Assembly (NCBI GenBank): GCA_030704615.1
Contig: CM060731.1
Location: forward strand, 67,064,756-67,128,755
Source: Takakia lepidozioides
Lineage: Eukaryota; Streptophyta; Takakiopsida; Takakiales; Takakiaceae
DNA length: 64,000 nucleotides
Reading direction: 5' to 3'
The notes under the pieces are model-generated. The model did no database searches and had not been told where the DNA came from. It was given only the letters and a program-made list of their open reading frames with translations. The number at the start of each line of letters is the position of its first letter. The stretch's first letter is position 1. Below, piece by piece: positions 42,933-54,800 of this stretch. A program made the translations under genes and the position numbers.

Positions 42933-44153
42933 TACACTACTAGGGTTTGTAATGAAGAGCTAGAATGCAAGTCTTTGACTTCTATGCTTCTACTCAAGCA
43001 AAAATATGGTCTCTAGGTGGTCATAAGAGGCATCTTCTTGCTCTCTTCCACCCCAATGTGCAACCAAGAGTGGTCCAACTCAACTTGCAAGTCATTGTCC
43101 ACCAAATCAATCCCCCTTCTAGTCCTTGGGATTTGATTGCAAACTACCATATCTCCATTGTCGAGCAATCATGCATTTGTCTCCTCATCACTTGACAATT
43201 GTTCCAAATCAACACAAATTATCTCAATGTGTAGGAGCAATGCTTGTCACTTACAATAATGCTCCCAAGCAATCCGCCTTGGATCCCACTCTCACGCCAT
43301 ATGCCTCATTTGGGGTCTTGCACCAATCCATCATCCATGTGCCCCCCGTGGTCATTTGAATGCATGTTTCATGACCTCTTGGCCTATGTGTTGCTCTCCT
43401 TCATCATAACATGAATCAACACCTCTCCACTTCACACACAAATGGATCTCAAAGGCCTTAACCTCTTGTTAGTTCAAGAGCTCGCACTACCAAGAGCATG
43501 AATAGCCAAGTATTGCCTCCCCCTCTTGTCACATTACATAGTTAGGGTGAAGCTATGCATACATTGAATGATGATTTCCTTTCAAGGATTTCCCACCACA
43601 TGTTCTCCAAGCCCTTCCAATGGCACCCTAAGCTTGGCTCCACACCACCATGATTGGAAGATTTCTTCACATGCTCCCTTTCAAAACCTCTTGAGCTTCT
43701 TAGTGCTCTCCAAGTGCTTGCCCTTGTTGTCTTCAAGCCCAAGCATATATAGCTCCTTGGCTTCTCTTCCACAACATCCACACTTTGAACTTGCTTAACC
43801 CTAGCTTGATAGTGAAATGAGCACTAACAAGCCTTTAGTCACTCTCCACAAGCCATGGCGCACACCATCGACTCCATAATGCATACAAAGGATTCTCAAA
43901 CCCTAGAATCCATGCTTCCACACACACAAGACTTCCTCCTTACAATCCTTGCAAAATCTTGTGACTCAAGAGCTTTCTTCTCAAGCTCTCCAACTCCTTG
44001 GTGCATGCAATACTCGAGCACCTTTCCTTGCAACCCCTTGCAAGCCTTGTGATACAAGAGCTAAATTCTCCTAGCTCTCAACCTCTTTAAAATACAAGTG
44101 CAAAACTAATCCTTACACTCCGCACTCACAAGCATAAGGTGATCTTCTTGTAG

Positions 44154-44574
44154 TGAGAAGAGATGAGAAATGAGAGAAGTAGAAGACAATGAAAGCTCTC
44201 AAAGCATGAAGCAATCACATGAAGAACAAGCCCTAGTCCTTCCAAGTGAAATCCACTCTATCACATAAACTAAGTCAAGCCAAGGGCACATTTGCTAAAG
44301 GAATCCACCCTACAAAGCCCTCAACACACTCCCTCTCAATACCTAGAGCTATGGAGGTGAAAGAAGCTTATGGAGGCTCAACTACAAGAAGATGAGCCTC
44401 CTCAACACTCACAAGGGGAAAACCTATCTCCATGTCTCAAGTGAGGCTCGACACCTCACTTGGCATGTGAGACCAAATGAAATCCCAACACACAAAATAT
44501 AAATATAAATATCTAAAATGTCCTAGTTAACTAGAAGTAGGTAATTCTAGATAACCATGACTAAAACCATGACA
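44154..44574 (-). repeat. 5' LTR of gypsy family A copy 2
   Basis: Starts TGTCATGGTTTTAGTCATGG on minus. About 98% identical to 35025-35445 over 421 bp. It lacks the further ~85 bp that follow the 3' copy, and no clear tRNA primer site follows, so its downstream edge may have been altered by deletion. Confidence 0.85.
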
Positions 44575-44579
44575 AAGAT

Positions 44580-45246
44580 GATATTATAAACAATGGACAA
44601 AATACTGGAACTCAACTTGAATACTGGAATGTTGGAAACTAGACTGGAGTACCAGATATTGGAAACTGGACTAAAGTACTGGAACTGGAAACAAAAGTAG
44701 CTTGAACTTGTGTTGGCGAGACTGAAGAGTATCTAATCTCGTCTCTTATATATCGTAGTACCTTGGCAATTTCAACACAAATTATAATATTTCAAAGATT
44801 GTTGAAAATTTTGAAAATTAATTTTGTGAAATTAAATAACTTCGTGAATGATAATAAAGCATTTTTGGGAATATTTTGTATGTTAAAATGAAATTCTCAA
44901 AATAAAATAAATATTCGACAGATGATTGTTGAATTTGTCAATGTACTACGGTATACTGGTTACTAAAAAGTTCCCTAAGAAACTTCCCCAATGGAGGTTT
45001 CTTGATGGAGAAGTTCCTTAAACAAAAGAGGTATCTTAATGGAGAAGTTTCCTCCAAATGAAGCTTCCTAAGCAGTTTCCCCAGTTATTCTCGATAATTT
45101 GGTAAACTTCCAGTAACTTGATAACTAATGATAATTTATGGTAAATAATGGTAAATAATGATAAATCACGGTAACTTCCGGTAGCGTGGTAATTTGATAA
45201 CTTCTGGTATTTACTCATATTCCTTTGGGCTATGTCCGTGATACTA
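44580..45246. other. AT-rich DNA with short degenerate repeats
   Basis: Repeated words TACTGGAACT (44600-44690) and GGTAAATAATGATAA (45125-45175). No gene seen. Confidence 0.4.
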
Positions 45247-45690
45247 GTGACTTATTTTCCTATTTCATCCATCCATGTATACTCCATTCATCCAGTATAT
45301 TTTTTCGTTTAACTTGTACCGTTAAACCGTTACACTCATAGTTAAGTTAAGGGTTAGTTTAGATGTTGGCTTCATCTTGGTCGTCCGATTAATCTATGGC
45401 CAGAAAGAGGCGTCGCGTGCTCAGCCTATAGCACCTCGCCACGCGGCAACTTACAAGCCACTTTAAGGTTAGTGTATAAGCGACGCTCTGACAAGTAAGG
45501 GGTCTTTGTGTATACAAGTGATCGTATGTGAAAAATTGTGTGAAGCCCTATGCGCGTCAGGAAACTTGTCAGTTGTCGTGTGAAATATCCTCCTCTTGCG
45601 AGATTGCATGTTCTTCTTTGCTTCGCCCCTGGTTTCATTTCATTCATTCAAGAGGATAAGAGCATATGCTCTCGAGTTGTATTTGAGGCT
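45247..45690. repeat. Dispersed ~430-bp repeat, copy 2
   Basis: Copy of 12468-12905 in the same orientation. Both end with GCTCTCGAGTTGTATTTG. Flanking sequences differ on both sides, which defines the unit. Confidence 0.6.
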
Positions 45691-45754
45691 TCATAGCCTC
45701 CAGGGTGAAATGACGCCATAAGTTACATGTGCTTCGACAAGAGTTTTTCTTGCA

Positions 45755-45950
45755 CTTGAGTAGGTAGCCTAGTGGTTGGGTATTTGTGCTTTGCTTGTGC
45801 GTAACCTTGGTGATCCTAGGTTCAATCCTTCAACACGTGCCTTCAACCCTCCATTAGCCCCTCGATGGGAGTCCCTTGAGTGGTAGGCTCTATAAATTGA
45901 CTAGACGTTAAACAAACTTTATTTTTATTTTTTTTATATTTCTTATATGG
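45755..45950 (+). repeat. SINE-like tRNA-derived repeat
   Basis: Box A TAGCCTAGTGG (45765-45775) and box B GGTTCAATCC (45819-45828) at the spacing of a tRNA-derived head, a body of about 90 bp, and a T-rich tail near 45920-45945. Target duplications were not resolved. No coding capacity. Confidence 0.6.
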
Positions 45951-46189
45951 TTCAGTAGATTCTCTTTATATTTTATAGTTTAAAATAAAAATACAAGAGA
46001 TCTTCAAAAAGGTAGACTTCATACAAGCTAGTGTGGCATATACCGTTCAGCAACTAGCTTATATCGTTCAGCACATATTGTACTGTTATTTACTAAATAT
46101 ATACATATTTATATTTATGACCATATATACCAAAAAACAAATGAAGGGCCTAATTTGCTATGTTCATGATCTCAAGTGACCAAAAAAAG

Positions 46190-46620
46190 TACTTGAAATT
46201 CAATATCTCCCAAACTGCCAGTCCAAAAATTATGAGACCACCTCAATGCACCCCTACTCATCGAGGGCTTTCTAGGGGTATCAAGATCTCGGGCGCAGGC
46301 CTTGCGGTTTGGTAGATCTCAACAACACTACAAAACAAAACAAACTACCAATAGACTAGTGTGGCTCTGCTGTTGAGCACATATTTGTACATTTTATATT
46401 CCAGATATACCCATTTTGCCATTGTTCATGAATTTTTAGTGACAAAATTCAATAATCTCCCACACTGCAGGTCCAAAACTTATGAAACCGCATCAATGCA
46501 CCCCTACTCATCAAAGGGCTTTATGGCGATTTGAAGACCCCAGGCGGAGCCTTGCGGTTTGGAAGATCTCAAGGATGCTACAAAATAAAACAAATTATCT
46601 TGCTTAAACATTGATTTTTA
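46190..46620. repeat. Two-copy direct repeat (~150 bp, spaced ~250 bp)
   Basis: 46197-46345 and 46448-46600 share AATGCACCCCTACTCATC, GCCTTGCGGTTTGG and TAGATCTCAA/AAGATCTCAA, followed by CTACAAAA(C/T)AAAACAAA. Divergence is about 15-20%. Confidence 0.65.
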
Positions 46621-48406
46621 AATTAAAATCATCCAATTCCAAATGAAACTAGGATGGACTGCAATTACAGTACCGTTATATCCTACAGATCGTGGATTCC
46701 CTTTATTGATCTCTAAATAACAACCAATTTATTCAATTAATTGTATTTTTTTATTTTTATTTCTCCAAAAGAGGGGATGGAGGCCCTCATAGTTTTATTA
46801 AGGGTAAAAAATAAAATCCCAAGGGACCATGAAACAAACACACCATAGACTCGGTGACCCAAAGACACTTCTTAAATATAGAGAGGAAAGACTCCGGCTA
46901 AAGCTGACATAACTAAAAGCCATCTCATTTTATGGCTACTACTCTCTATCAAGAGTTCAAGGTTCTATAAAGGTTTTTGTAAATCAAAATCTTAACAAAT
47001 AAATTTTAAATATTCAAACATAGACACTAAAAAGATGTACATACATCTAGTATCAATCATAGAGTTTGGTGATGTGTATTTATAACACATTAATATATCT
47101 ATATTTTAACTGTCCAAGATATAGAAGGATATAGACAAGAGACAAAAATCCAATATCAAGAGTTTTGGCATTTCATTAGCTATTGTCCTTATCATATTTA
47201 TAAATATTTTATCGTAATATGTTAGTAAACTAAAACATGCTCACCACAAAACCAAAGGTTGAACTTCTGAGGGTTGCGAAAACTGGGCAATCCATTGACC
47301 AGTTTGAGGGGTTTATTTTTTATTTTCAATTTTCAATTAATTCAAAATAAAAATATATAATAAATTAATTCTTATACAATTCAAAGCAAATAAATCTTAA
47401 AGACAAAAAACAGGATTGTTAAAGAGGTTGGGACATATTCAATGAGTGAATATGCTAGAATATTTTGAAGAAATGTTCTTGTTATATCTTGATATTAATA
47501 CTATTATAATGAGGAAGACTCTTCCCAATGTGAGACCTAACTTATGGTGTTACTTTATCCCAAACGACCACTATATTTCGTAATATGGGCAATGCGACTG
47601 CTCAAACCTCGCCGAAAGACTCAAAAATCTGGGCTTAAAATTAATTCAGGGCTCTGTCTCCTATTCACTTAAAATAATAATAAAATAAAATCTGCATGTA
47701 TCCACATGTGGTGCGGGTTGACCTAGACTGACCCTTCTTTTTATAGCTGGGTTGGCTATAATGGGTAACATCCAACATACACCGATGTGACTTTCTTATA
47801 CTGCCCTAACCATTGAGCCATTTGCTAGATGTTTGATATTACGGCATTACAAAGCATGTACACATTAAAAGTACATAATGAAACAATATAAGACGTACGG
47901 TCATGAAACAATTAGTTACAAAATAGCACTTTGAGGATAAAAACTAATCATTTTCCATTAAATTGGAATATGATAATCATTATATTGACGAATGATCAGT
48001 ATGAATTAAATAATCTTGCTGCCAAAGCCATAAGGAAAGAATTGAACCACTAATATCCGTATAAACTTAAGGTTCAGTTATTAGGACCCGTATTCGATGG
48101 GCAATCATATATGCACAATTTATCTTTTTATGTTTTTTGGGACATAATACGAAGACCCACAAAATATAAGGTATCAAAGAAAACATAACCTAAAGTGGCC
48201 AAAGGGTGTACAACAACAGATAGGGACCAACAAAAAGAATGAGATAGAATCCTTTTGTATATTGCAAAGTAACTTCTTAATAATGTTTTCTTCTTAGGTT
48301 CTATCATAATGAAGATGACTCTTCATAAAGAAAAGTCACATTTGTTCAAATATGAACTGTCACAACTGTAGGGATGAAGTGCTTCCTAATCTAAATTAGG
48401 TCTAAC
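46621..48406. other. AT-rich non-coding DNA with a dispersed repeat and copia LTR sequence
   Basis: No gene. 47697-47800 repeats 12013-12105. Downstream of the copia fragment (minus orientation, from 48407) a TGTTAGACC start after AAGTGGGAG is the likely beginning of its 3' LTR. The LTR end could not be placed. Confidence 0.4.
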
Positions 48407-49203
48407 ACTCCCACTTAGGAAGCATCATCCTCAGCTTCTCCTCCAAACAACCCTAATTTCTTAAGAAGATAGGAATGTTTAACAAAGCCAAGTGGCTTTG
48501 TAAGGATGTCGGCCACCATGTCCTTAGTAGGGCAGTAAACAACAATGACATGTTTGTTGAGAACTTGTTCGCGAATGTAGTGGAATTGTATGTCGATGTG
48601 CTTGGTCCTGTCGTGGAACTTGGTAGTGTCAATCAGAGCAAAAGCACTCTGATTATCACAAAAGATAGTAGTGGGATCAGTGGCATTAAGAAAGCCAAGG
48701 TCTTGGAGTAGATGACGGAGCCAAATAGCTTCAGTGCTAGCTTTAGTCAAGGCTATGTATTTGGCCTCTGTGCTAGACAAGGCAATGACCCGTTGCTTAC
48801 GGTTGGCCCAGGAAATAACACCAGCAGAAAGAATAAAAGTGTATTAGGAGGTGGAATGCCTAGGATCGAGTTTGTCATCCCAATCAACATCAGAAAACCC
48901 ATATAGAGGGCGAGGCTGAAGAACATGAGTGTATTGGAGATATAGATTTAGAGTGCCTTTGAGGTATCGAAAGATACGCTTAACGACAGTCCAATGGGGA
49001 CGACCAGTATTAGACATAAATTGGGCCACAACTCCCATTGGATAGGAAAAGTCGGGCCTGGTGTAAACCATTGCCCACATTAATGAACCACAAGCAGATT
49101 TATAAGGAACAGTAAGCATTAGCTCGTCAGTGGTCAAACAGTCTTTGGCAGAAAGATGAAGTTCCAGTTTCATAGGGGTGCGGAGGGATTTGCTATCGTT
49201 CAT
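48407..49203 (-). pseudogene. Ty1/copia fragment: end of RT and RNase H
   Basis: 49203-48844 reads MNDSKSLRTPMKLELHLS, PYKSACGSLMWAMVYTRPDF and VVKRIFRYLKGTLNLYLQYT, the end of copia RT and connection. 48840-48415 reads ISWANRKQRVIALSSTEAKY, IFCDNQSAFALI, FHDRTKHIDIQFHYIREQV and TKDMVADILTKPL, the RNase H with its usual catalytic residues. One stop separates them. After the stop comes AAGTGGGAG and TGTTAGACC, a polypurine tract and LTR start. Gag, protease, integrase and most of RT are missing. Confidence 0.93.
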
Positions 49204-50109
49204 ACTCCTTGAGCCTTTTGAAGGACTCGGTCAAGGTTCTGCAAGCTCCTGTGGCCCCGAGTGCTCATTAACGAAGTTTGAGATGAACCACGCGCGATCA
49301 CGCATGGGTCCATGGTTTCTCCTCTGTGGATCTGGCATGGAACAACAGTGTTATCGAATGTTATCAAAACAAAATGACTTCATTATAAGTGTAGGCTGAA
49401 ATAGATGAGGCTTTCAAAAGTACTTCATAATATTTCAAGAGAAGGAATTTTACGATGTTTGCATAATACAATGGGGACCAACTGACACGATTATCGTCTG
49501 TGACTGAATTCGGGTTCCATACCTCGCAATTCAATCGCTCACGAAGGTCATTTGTATTCGTCTTAGATGGATTATGGAAGCTTTGTAAACTCCATATCTT
49601 TAAATGGATTGACGTAACTGCTTCCAAAATTCCTCCCAGAGCAACTGACAACATCCTCGTGGTTGATTGAAATCGGGTTCCACTCCGTTCGTTGTGGTTT
49701 TCCATGGTGGTAGAGCCAGAAAACTGTTCATCCTTGTGCGATCACGCGTGGTTCGAAAAGCGGACTTCATCAACGTTATGGAACTCCAGACGAGTGCCTA
49801 AGAGTAATATTACCTCAGCAATGTCACTTGTCATTGCTCAGAGTGAGGATTTTTTGATGTATACGCAATCAACAACGAAGATGCTGTCTTTTGAAGCTGT
49901 GAAGATTATGCAGGCATAGTAAGTTACTTCAGGTTAGTTACACAGAGGGAACTCAAGATATTTGCATAATCCGTCCCGGACTATTTGACACTATTATCCT
50001 GGGTGATTCATTGATGTGTTTTATAACACGCACTCAAATCATCGACCGGGATGATGATGTCACTTGTTCTTTGACGGATTGTGCAAGTATCTTAAATTCC
50101 CAATATTTA
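49204..50109. other. Unidentified repeat-like DNA
   Basis: The phrases TTTGCATAAT, GGGTTCCA and GATCACGC(G/A)TGG recur (49270-49330, 49460-49520, 49730-49750, 49960-49980, with a further match near 51385), suggesting a decayed repetitive unit. No protein recognised. Confidence 0.35.
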
Positions 50110-50612
50110 CACTACAGGAAAAGGGGGAGGTTTTCGACGCCGCGGCGTTGTAAAACATCCATTTTCGGGTGGGGAAAAAAACCAAATATACGACGCCCGG
50201 GCGTTGCAAGCCCGTCGCCAAAAAAACGTTGAAAATTTGCGACCAATGGGGGTCGCAAATATGCGAAACCGCGATTTGCGACGCCCGGACGTCGGAGGGA
50301 AAAAAAAAAAAAAAAAAAAACCTACTCTGCAATGCAGAATTAGCACCGTTCGGGGGTCGCAAAGTGCGATGCCCGGACGTCACAATTTAAGGGGGTACAT
50401 TTGAATTTAGGCGGGAAAATTTGAATTTGAAATTTGAATTTAAAAAACTTGATGACCATTAACTCCGGTTTTGTCTAATGGCGATATGTTCATTGTTATA
50501 CATATATCATGCAATGCATACTTGAACCTAAGACCTCCACGTTATAACATTTCTAAGACACTACAAACTAACCAATACACCTACGCTACATCTATGTATC
50601 ACAAAAATAGTC

Positions 50613-50681
<69 letters not shown>

Positions 50682-51356
50682 ATTTCATTCAAGTTCATTC
50701 AAGTTTCTTCCAAGGGGGTCTATCTTGTGACGCCGGGAAGCAACCTCCACAGCCTTAGTGCCCAGCCCCAGCCCCAGCCCCAGCCCCAACATCGTCGCCG
50801 TTGTTGTACCCCCCCCCACCGCCAAGTGCCCCAAGCGACGTCCTATTGTGGACTTAAGCTGACCACAACACCATTGCGACCCCCTGTGGCGACGCCGTTG
50901 CGACCCCCTGACGTCGCAACGTTGGGCGTCCCAGTGCGGGGCGCCCCCAACGACGCTTTTGTGAAGTTGAGCGCCGCAAAGCCAAAAAAAAAACAAAAAA
51001 ACAAACTCCCACTATGGTGATGCTGTACGACGCCCTGGCGTCGCAGAGACATTGGGGCGCCCTTAGTGACGCTTTTGCGACGCCGAGGCGTCGCAATGAT
51101 CAATTATTTATTTATTTATTTATTTTTGGATTTCCGACGCCGAGGCGTTGCAAGAAAAAAAATCCGTCGCATGGAGGGCTATCTTTCCCCCTTCATGTCA
51201 TCTTACAACGGCTGGGCGTCGTAATGGTTTCACAGCGGGGGATTGCGACACCGGGGCGTCGCAAAAAAACGCCGCGGGCTCGGCGTCGCGGGCTCAACGC
51301 CGCGCGGGGCGTGGGGGCACGGCTGGCGTCGCAAACCTCCCCCATTTGCTGTAGTG
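50110..51356. mobile_element. Non-autonomous CACTA element rich in GACGCC/GGCGTC palindromes (CACTA-N2), 1247 bp
   Basis: Terminal inverted repeats CACTACAGGAAAAGGGGGAG and, inward from the right, CACTACAGCAAATGGGGGAG, continuing with GGTTT(T/G)CGACGCC. The 3-bp target duplication TTA flanks it (50107-50109, 51357-51359). At least ten copies of a palindromic GCGACGCCnnGGCGTCGC-type motif or its half-sites occur in both arms. It also includes a (TA)n run at about 50616-50678 and a CAGCCC repeat near 50760. No transposase. ORFs in it are composition artefacts. Confidence 0.93.
50616..50678. repeat. (TA)n microsatellite inside CACTA-N2
   Basis: About 30 TA units near the middle of the element. 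Confidence 0.9.
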
Positions 51357-51359
51357 TTA

Positions 51360-53660
51360 ATTGGTTTGAAGTCATTCTCCCTGCTTGCATAATCCAATTT
51401 CGAACAAATGATAGCATTCTCGTGGTGTATCTTTTTGGTTTCCATAGTCTTCGTTGTGGAGTTTCATTATTGTTTTGAGGAAGGAGGAAGTATATCAGAG
51501 TTGGAACATCAATCTCCAGCGTCATTCTCGTTGTTTCACAGGAGGAACACCGTCGCAAACAATCTGTGAAAATAATCTCAACAATCATATGTACTTCAAG
51601 GTGTTTGATACTACCGATGTTCATGTAACTGATTTCTATAGGAATCTTTTTGTTATTCCCATGCTAACAACATGAGGTCCGCTGAGACTGTCGTAAATTT
51701 CCTAGACCTCACTCAATCCAGGTAGAGTCTAAATACTCTATTCCCATCTATTTCCATCTCGATCATGTGAGAAAAAATCGAGTGAACAGTGGAAGTTGCT
51801 TTATGAGCCAAATATAAATTGTCTTTTCTCCTGAAGTTTATACATAATATTTTTTCATTGCTCATATTATATATTAATAGACAAACAATTATTTATGTTT
51901 GTATATTTATATTTAAAATGATCCATATTAATATATTTAAATGATTTAAAAAATATATATTCAGATATTTTTCCTTATTACTAGACCAAACTTTAGTCCA
52001 GATTTACTTCAAATTGTGTTCATGTATCTTTATCCCTTATTCTAGCTGTACATCTTTTGTAAAATAACGTAAATTTAGGTACTTCAAATTTAAAAGTTAG
52101 GCATCATGCAAAGTACCTTGGATCATGATTGTGAAACATATGAATGATGTTACATACACAACTTTCAAAGATAATTATGCAAAATAAAAAATAAAAAATG
52201 ACAGTGGCCCTTTTAATCATATGCAAAATACATTTTATATTTCATGTCAGCAAGCTGAAGAAATACTTGCATGATGAGGATAATTTTGTGAAAAAACTAT
52301 ATAATTTTTGTAGGAAGTACTAGATACTCGTCAACCAACATAGGTCTTGGTGAATTATGGACAAATAAAAGCATACGTTGCGTCGAAATTATACTGAAAA
52401 AAATTGGTTGCATGACATGGGCTTCTACTTAGTGATCGGTGCTACCTAGGAGTTTGAGGAGTCATTGACAATGACTTTTGAAAGGGTAGACAATGTCACA
52501 GCCTAAATTAGATTAGTTATGAGCTTAAACAAAACTGGAAATATCAAAGCTGGAAATATCAGTAGACTTTAATACTAAGAAAAAAAAAATCAGAATAGCA
52601 ATCTTGGATATTCTTAGAGCAAGGGAGTGAGATCTCAAGAAACTTAAAAGATATTGGTGCTAAGTATAGAGATGCATAAAATGTTTACAACAATATTTGT
52701 TTTGAAGTGTCTATTAAAGTTATTCGTCTAAGCCTAATGAATACTGAAGGTCAGAGATTAGTTTAGGGTAGAGCAAGAATAGGTGTCATGGTACCACATC
52801 ATTGTCACTATGTTGTGTAGGACACGCCATTGTCAGACATCATTGTCATTTTTTAAGCTGGCTGAAAAGGCTTTGAGGAGAGACTGGATTGTACGAAACT
52901 TTTGGCAAGTAACGTATCCATGGGAGTAAGACGACTGAAAAAAATGTGATTTGTGAGAATCATTTTTTTGTCAAATCTGCTCTAATATGATTTCCATGAA
53001 GTGAGGAAGGGGTGGAAGTTGAGCTGATAGCTTGCGTTGACACGCACCTTCTTAACATTGTTGAATGGGCATTGGCACCCATTGTCCTTCCAGCTCTTTA
53101 GCTGGGGAAAATCATGATGAAATGAGAGGACAAAAAATGTGCTTTGATGCTCATTGTTTCTTTTTTTTCCTCAATATTGAATTATGTTATCTTGAAAAAA
53201 TGGGGCAGACCCCCATTTTGTTTTTATATAGAGAGATCAGTCATGAAAGGAGGCAGTACAAAGATTTTTTTATGCTAACTTCGGTTGGCTTTGTCTCTCT
53301 CTCAGAACATGGGAAAAGCTATGGTCTTTAAAAATATATATATATATATATAGAGAATATGGTCTGCAACATAAAATGCGTATCCATCATCAGCTTTGCC
53401 TCCTTTTATGGATTGTTTGTGCGCATGTACATCATCCATGTTCTCACCCCTAGGGGTTACCATGAGTACCTTTATATGGTGGGAGTGAGTCTCGGAAAAC
53501 TCATTTAACACCACCATGTCACAAAGGACCCATTAAAAAATTCCATGTGATTGATTGTCAAGTGACTGGCTTTACAGCCATTAACCTATATGCCACTCTT
53601 CCTTTAGAGCAAAGTAGTTAGAGAATTTCAGAAATCTCACTCCCACATGGGTTAGAGCAT
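51360..53660. other. AT-rich intergenic DNA
   Basis: No gene or clear element. A short (TA)n lies at 53332-53352. The words TGCTAACTTCGGTTGGCTTT near 53274 are the inverse of GCCAACCGAAG(C/T)T repeats at 53748 and 53853, hinting at an unresolved inverted-repeat element between them. Confidence 0.35.
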
Positions 53661-53668
53661 GTGGTACC

Positions 53669-53885
53669 AACTAAATTTACTTGATAGAATGTGGAGCACT
53701 TGGTTGGTGACAAAATCGCCGGTCTCATATATATATATATGTGACGCCAACCGAAGCTAGCGTAAATAAGAGCCTCTACTAAATTTACTTGATAGAATGT
53801 GGAGCACTTGGTTGGTGACAAAATCACCGGTCTCATATATATATATATGATGCCAACCGAAGTTGGTGTAAATAAGAGCCTCTTC
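53669..53885. repeat. Tandem duplication, two ~108-bp units
   Basis: Both units run from ACTAAATTTACTTGATAGAA through TGGAGCACTTGGTTGGTGAC, TCTCATATATATATAT and GCCAACCGAAG to GTAAATAAGAGCCTCT. Only a few differences between units. Confidence 0.88.
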
Positions 53886-54249
53886 CCCGTGTGGGTACCG
53901 CCCCCTTTCACGGTTTCAGTCTCAAGTGTAGAAGGACTATTTACAATGCACATCTCCGCTCTCTCTTCACTGGACACCACCACACCCGAGTGTATTCTTG
54001 TGAATGTGACTTAAACAATATTGTCAAAAACACACTACAATCCCATGTGTGATGGCCTCTTGCGGGTAGTTGGAGAGTGGGTAAGCAAGCAATTCCTTTA
54101 GCACCCCTAGTACTCCATGTTTTTATTTCTGGCGAAATTTTGCACTTTTTCGACCTCAAAAAAAAATCCGAATATTCTGTTGTAAATTCCCTCTTTTCTC
54201 ATGGATGAAATCGCCAAAATTCTCCAAAAATATATAAATCTTGGATGAA

Positions 54250-54800
54250 TTCGCCTAATATGGATGAAAGTACAGTGGAGGATGATTCTGTCCAAATTTC
54301 AGTGGATGAACAGAAAATATGGCTATTTCCTGCAAAACTCATTAGCCACTCCTGTTATTTCCCAAATTTGAAAAAAAAAACCCTGCTTGGCGGCTTCTTT
54401 TTTTTTCTTTTTTTTCTTTTCTTTTTTTTGAAAGAAAAGGGGGGAATCGTGGATGAAAGTGCAGTGGAGGATGATTCTGTCCAAATTTCAGTGGATGAAC
54501 AGAAAATATGGTTATTTCCTGCAAAACTCATTAGCCACTCCTGTTATTTCCAGTGTTGGACCAGTACATGTATTTTTAAATACCAGACTGGTCCTGGTAT
54601 GAAGGATCTGATCCATTATGCTGCCTCCCGCGCTTGCCGTGAAGATAACCACTCCTATAGTGGGGTATAGTTCTTCATACCATTACTTATACCCTTACTG
54701 TATATTCAGGTCTGACCATATATACCGATCCAACACTGGTTATTTCCCAAATTTGAAAAAAAACCCCTGCTAGCGGCTCCTTTTTATTTTATTTTATTTT
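54250..54800. repeat. Direct duplication interrupted by a hAT MITE
   Basis: 54270-54400 and 54450-54550 plus 54739-54780 share GAGGATGATTCTGTCCAAAT, GGATGAACAGAAAATATGG, TTTCCTGCAAAACTCATTAG and CCCAAATTTGAAAAAAAA followed by CCCTGCT. The second copy is split by the element at 54551-54738. Confidence 0.85.
54551..54738. mobile_element. hAT-type MITE, 188 bp
   Basis: Terminal inverted repeats CAGTGTTGGACC and GATCCAACACTG, a perfect 8-bp target duplication GTTATTTC (54543-54550 and 54739-54746), and an undamaged reference in the neighbouring duplicate that shows the empty site. No coding capacity. Confidence 0.95.

Larger units (their letters stand above)
41842..44153 (-). other. 5' leader of gypsy family A copy 2
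   Basis: 2.3 kb between the 5' LTR and Gag without coding signal. It contains the hairpin tandem repeat at 42630-42932, the short repeat at 42478-42602 and CT/AAG-rich sequence at 43560-44110. It may hold packaging signals or an inserted fragment. Confidence 0.5.
34940..44574 (-). mobile_element. Ty3/gypsy family A, copy 2: nearly full-length, with methyltransferase and PHD finger
   Basis: 9.6-kb element on minus. It is flanked by AAGAT at 34935-34939 and 44575-44579, a plausible 5-bp target duplication. LTR copies of 421 bp (44154-44574 and 35025-35445) differ at about eight positions. Order from the 5' end: LTR, 2.3-kb leader with hairpin repeats, Gag, zinc knuckles, aspartic protease, cytosine-5 methyltransferase, RT, RNase H, integrase, PHD finger, polypurine AGGGGGGCGA (about 35534-35543), 3' LTR. 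In-frame stops in the Gag-protease region and methyltransferase, a deletion between RT and RNase H, and a deletion in the PHD finger show it is defective. Confidence 0.93.

Noticed and set aside
44139-44156. CACTACAAGAAGATCACC on minus just after the 5' LTR, like a CACTA terminus
   Set aside because: No matching opposite terminus with a 3-bp duplication was found in 41.8-44.1 kb, and a similar CTACAAGAAGAT word occurs inside the LTR itself.
50471-50758. ORF with a long Ile-Tyr run
   Set aside because: Translation of the (TA)n microsatellite within CACTA-N2.
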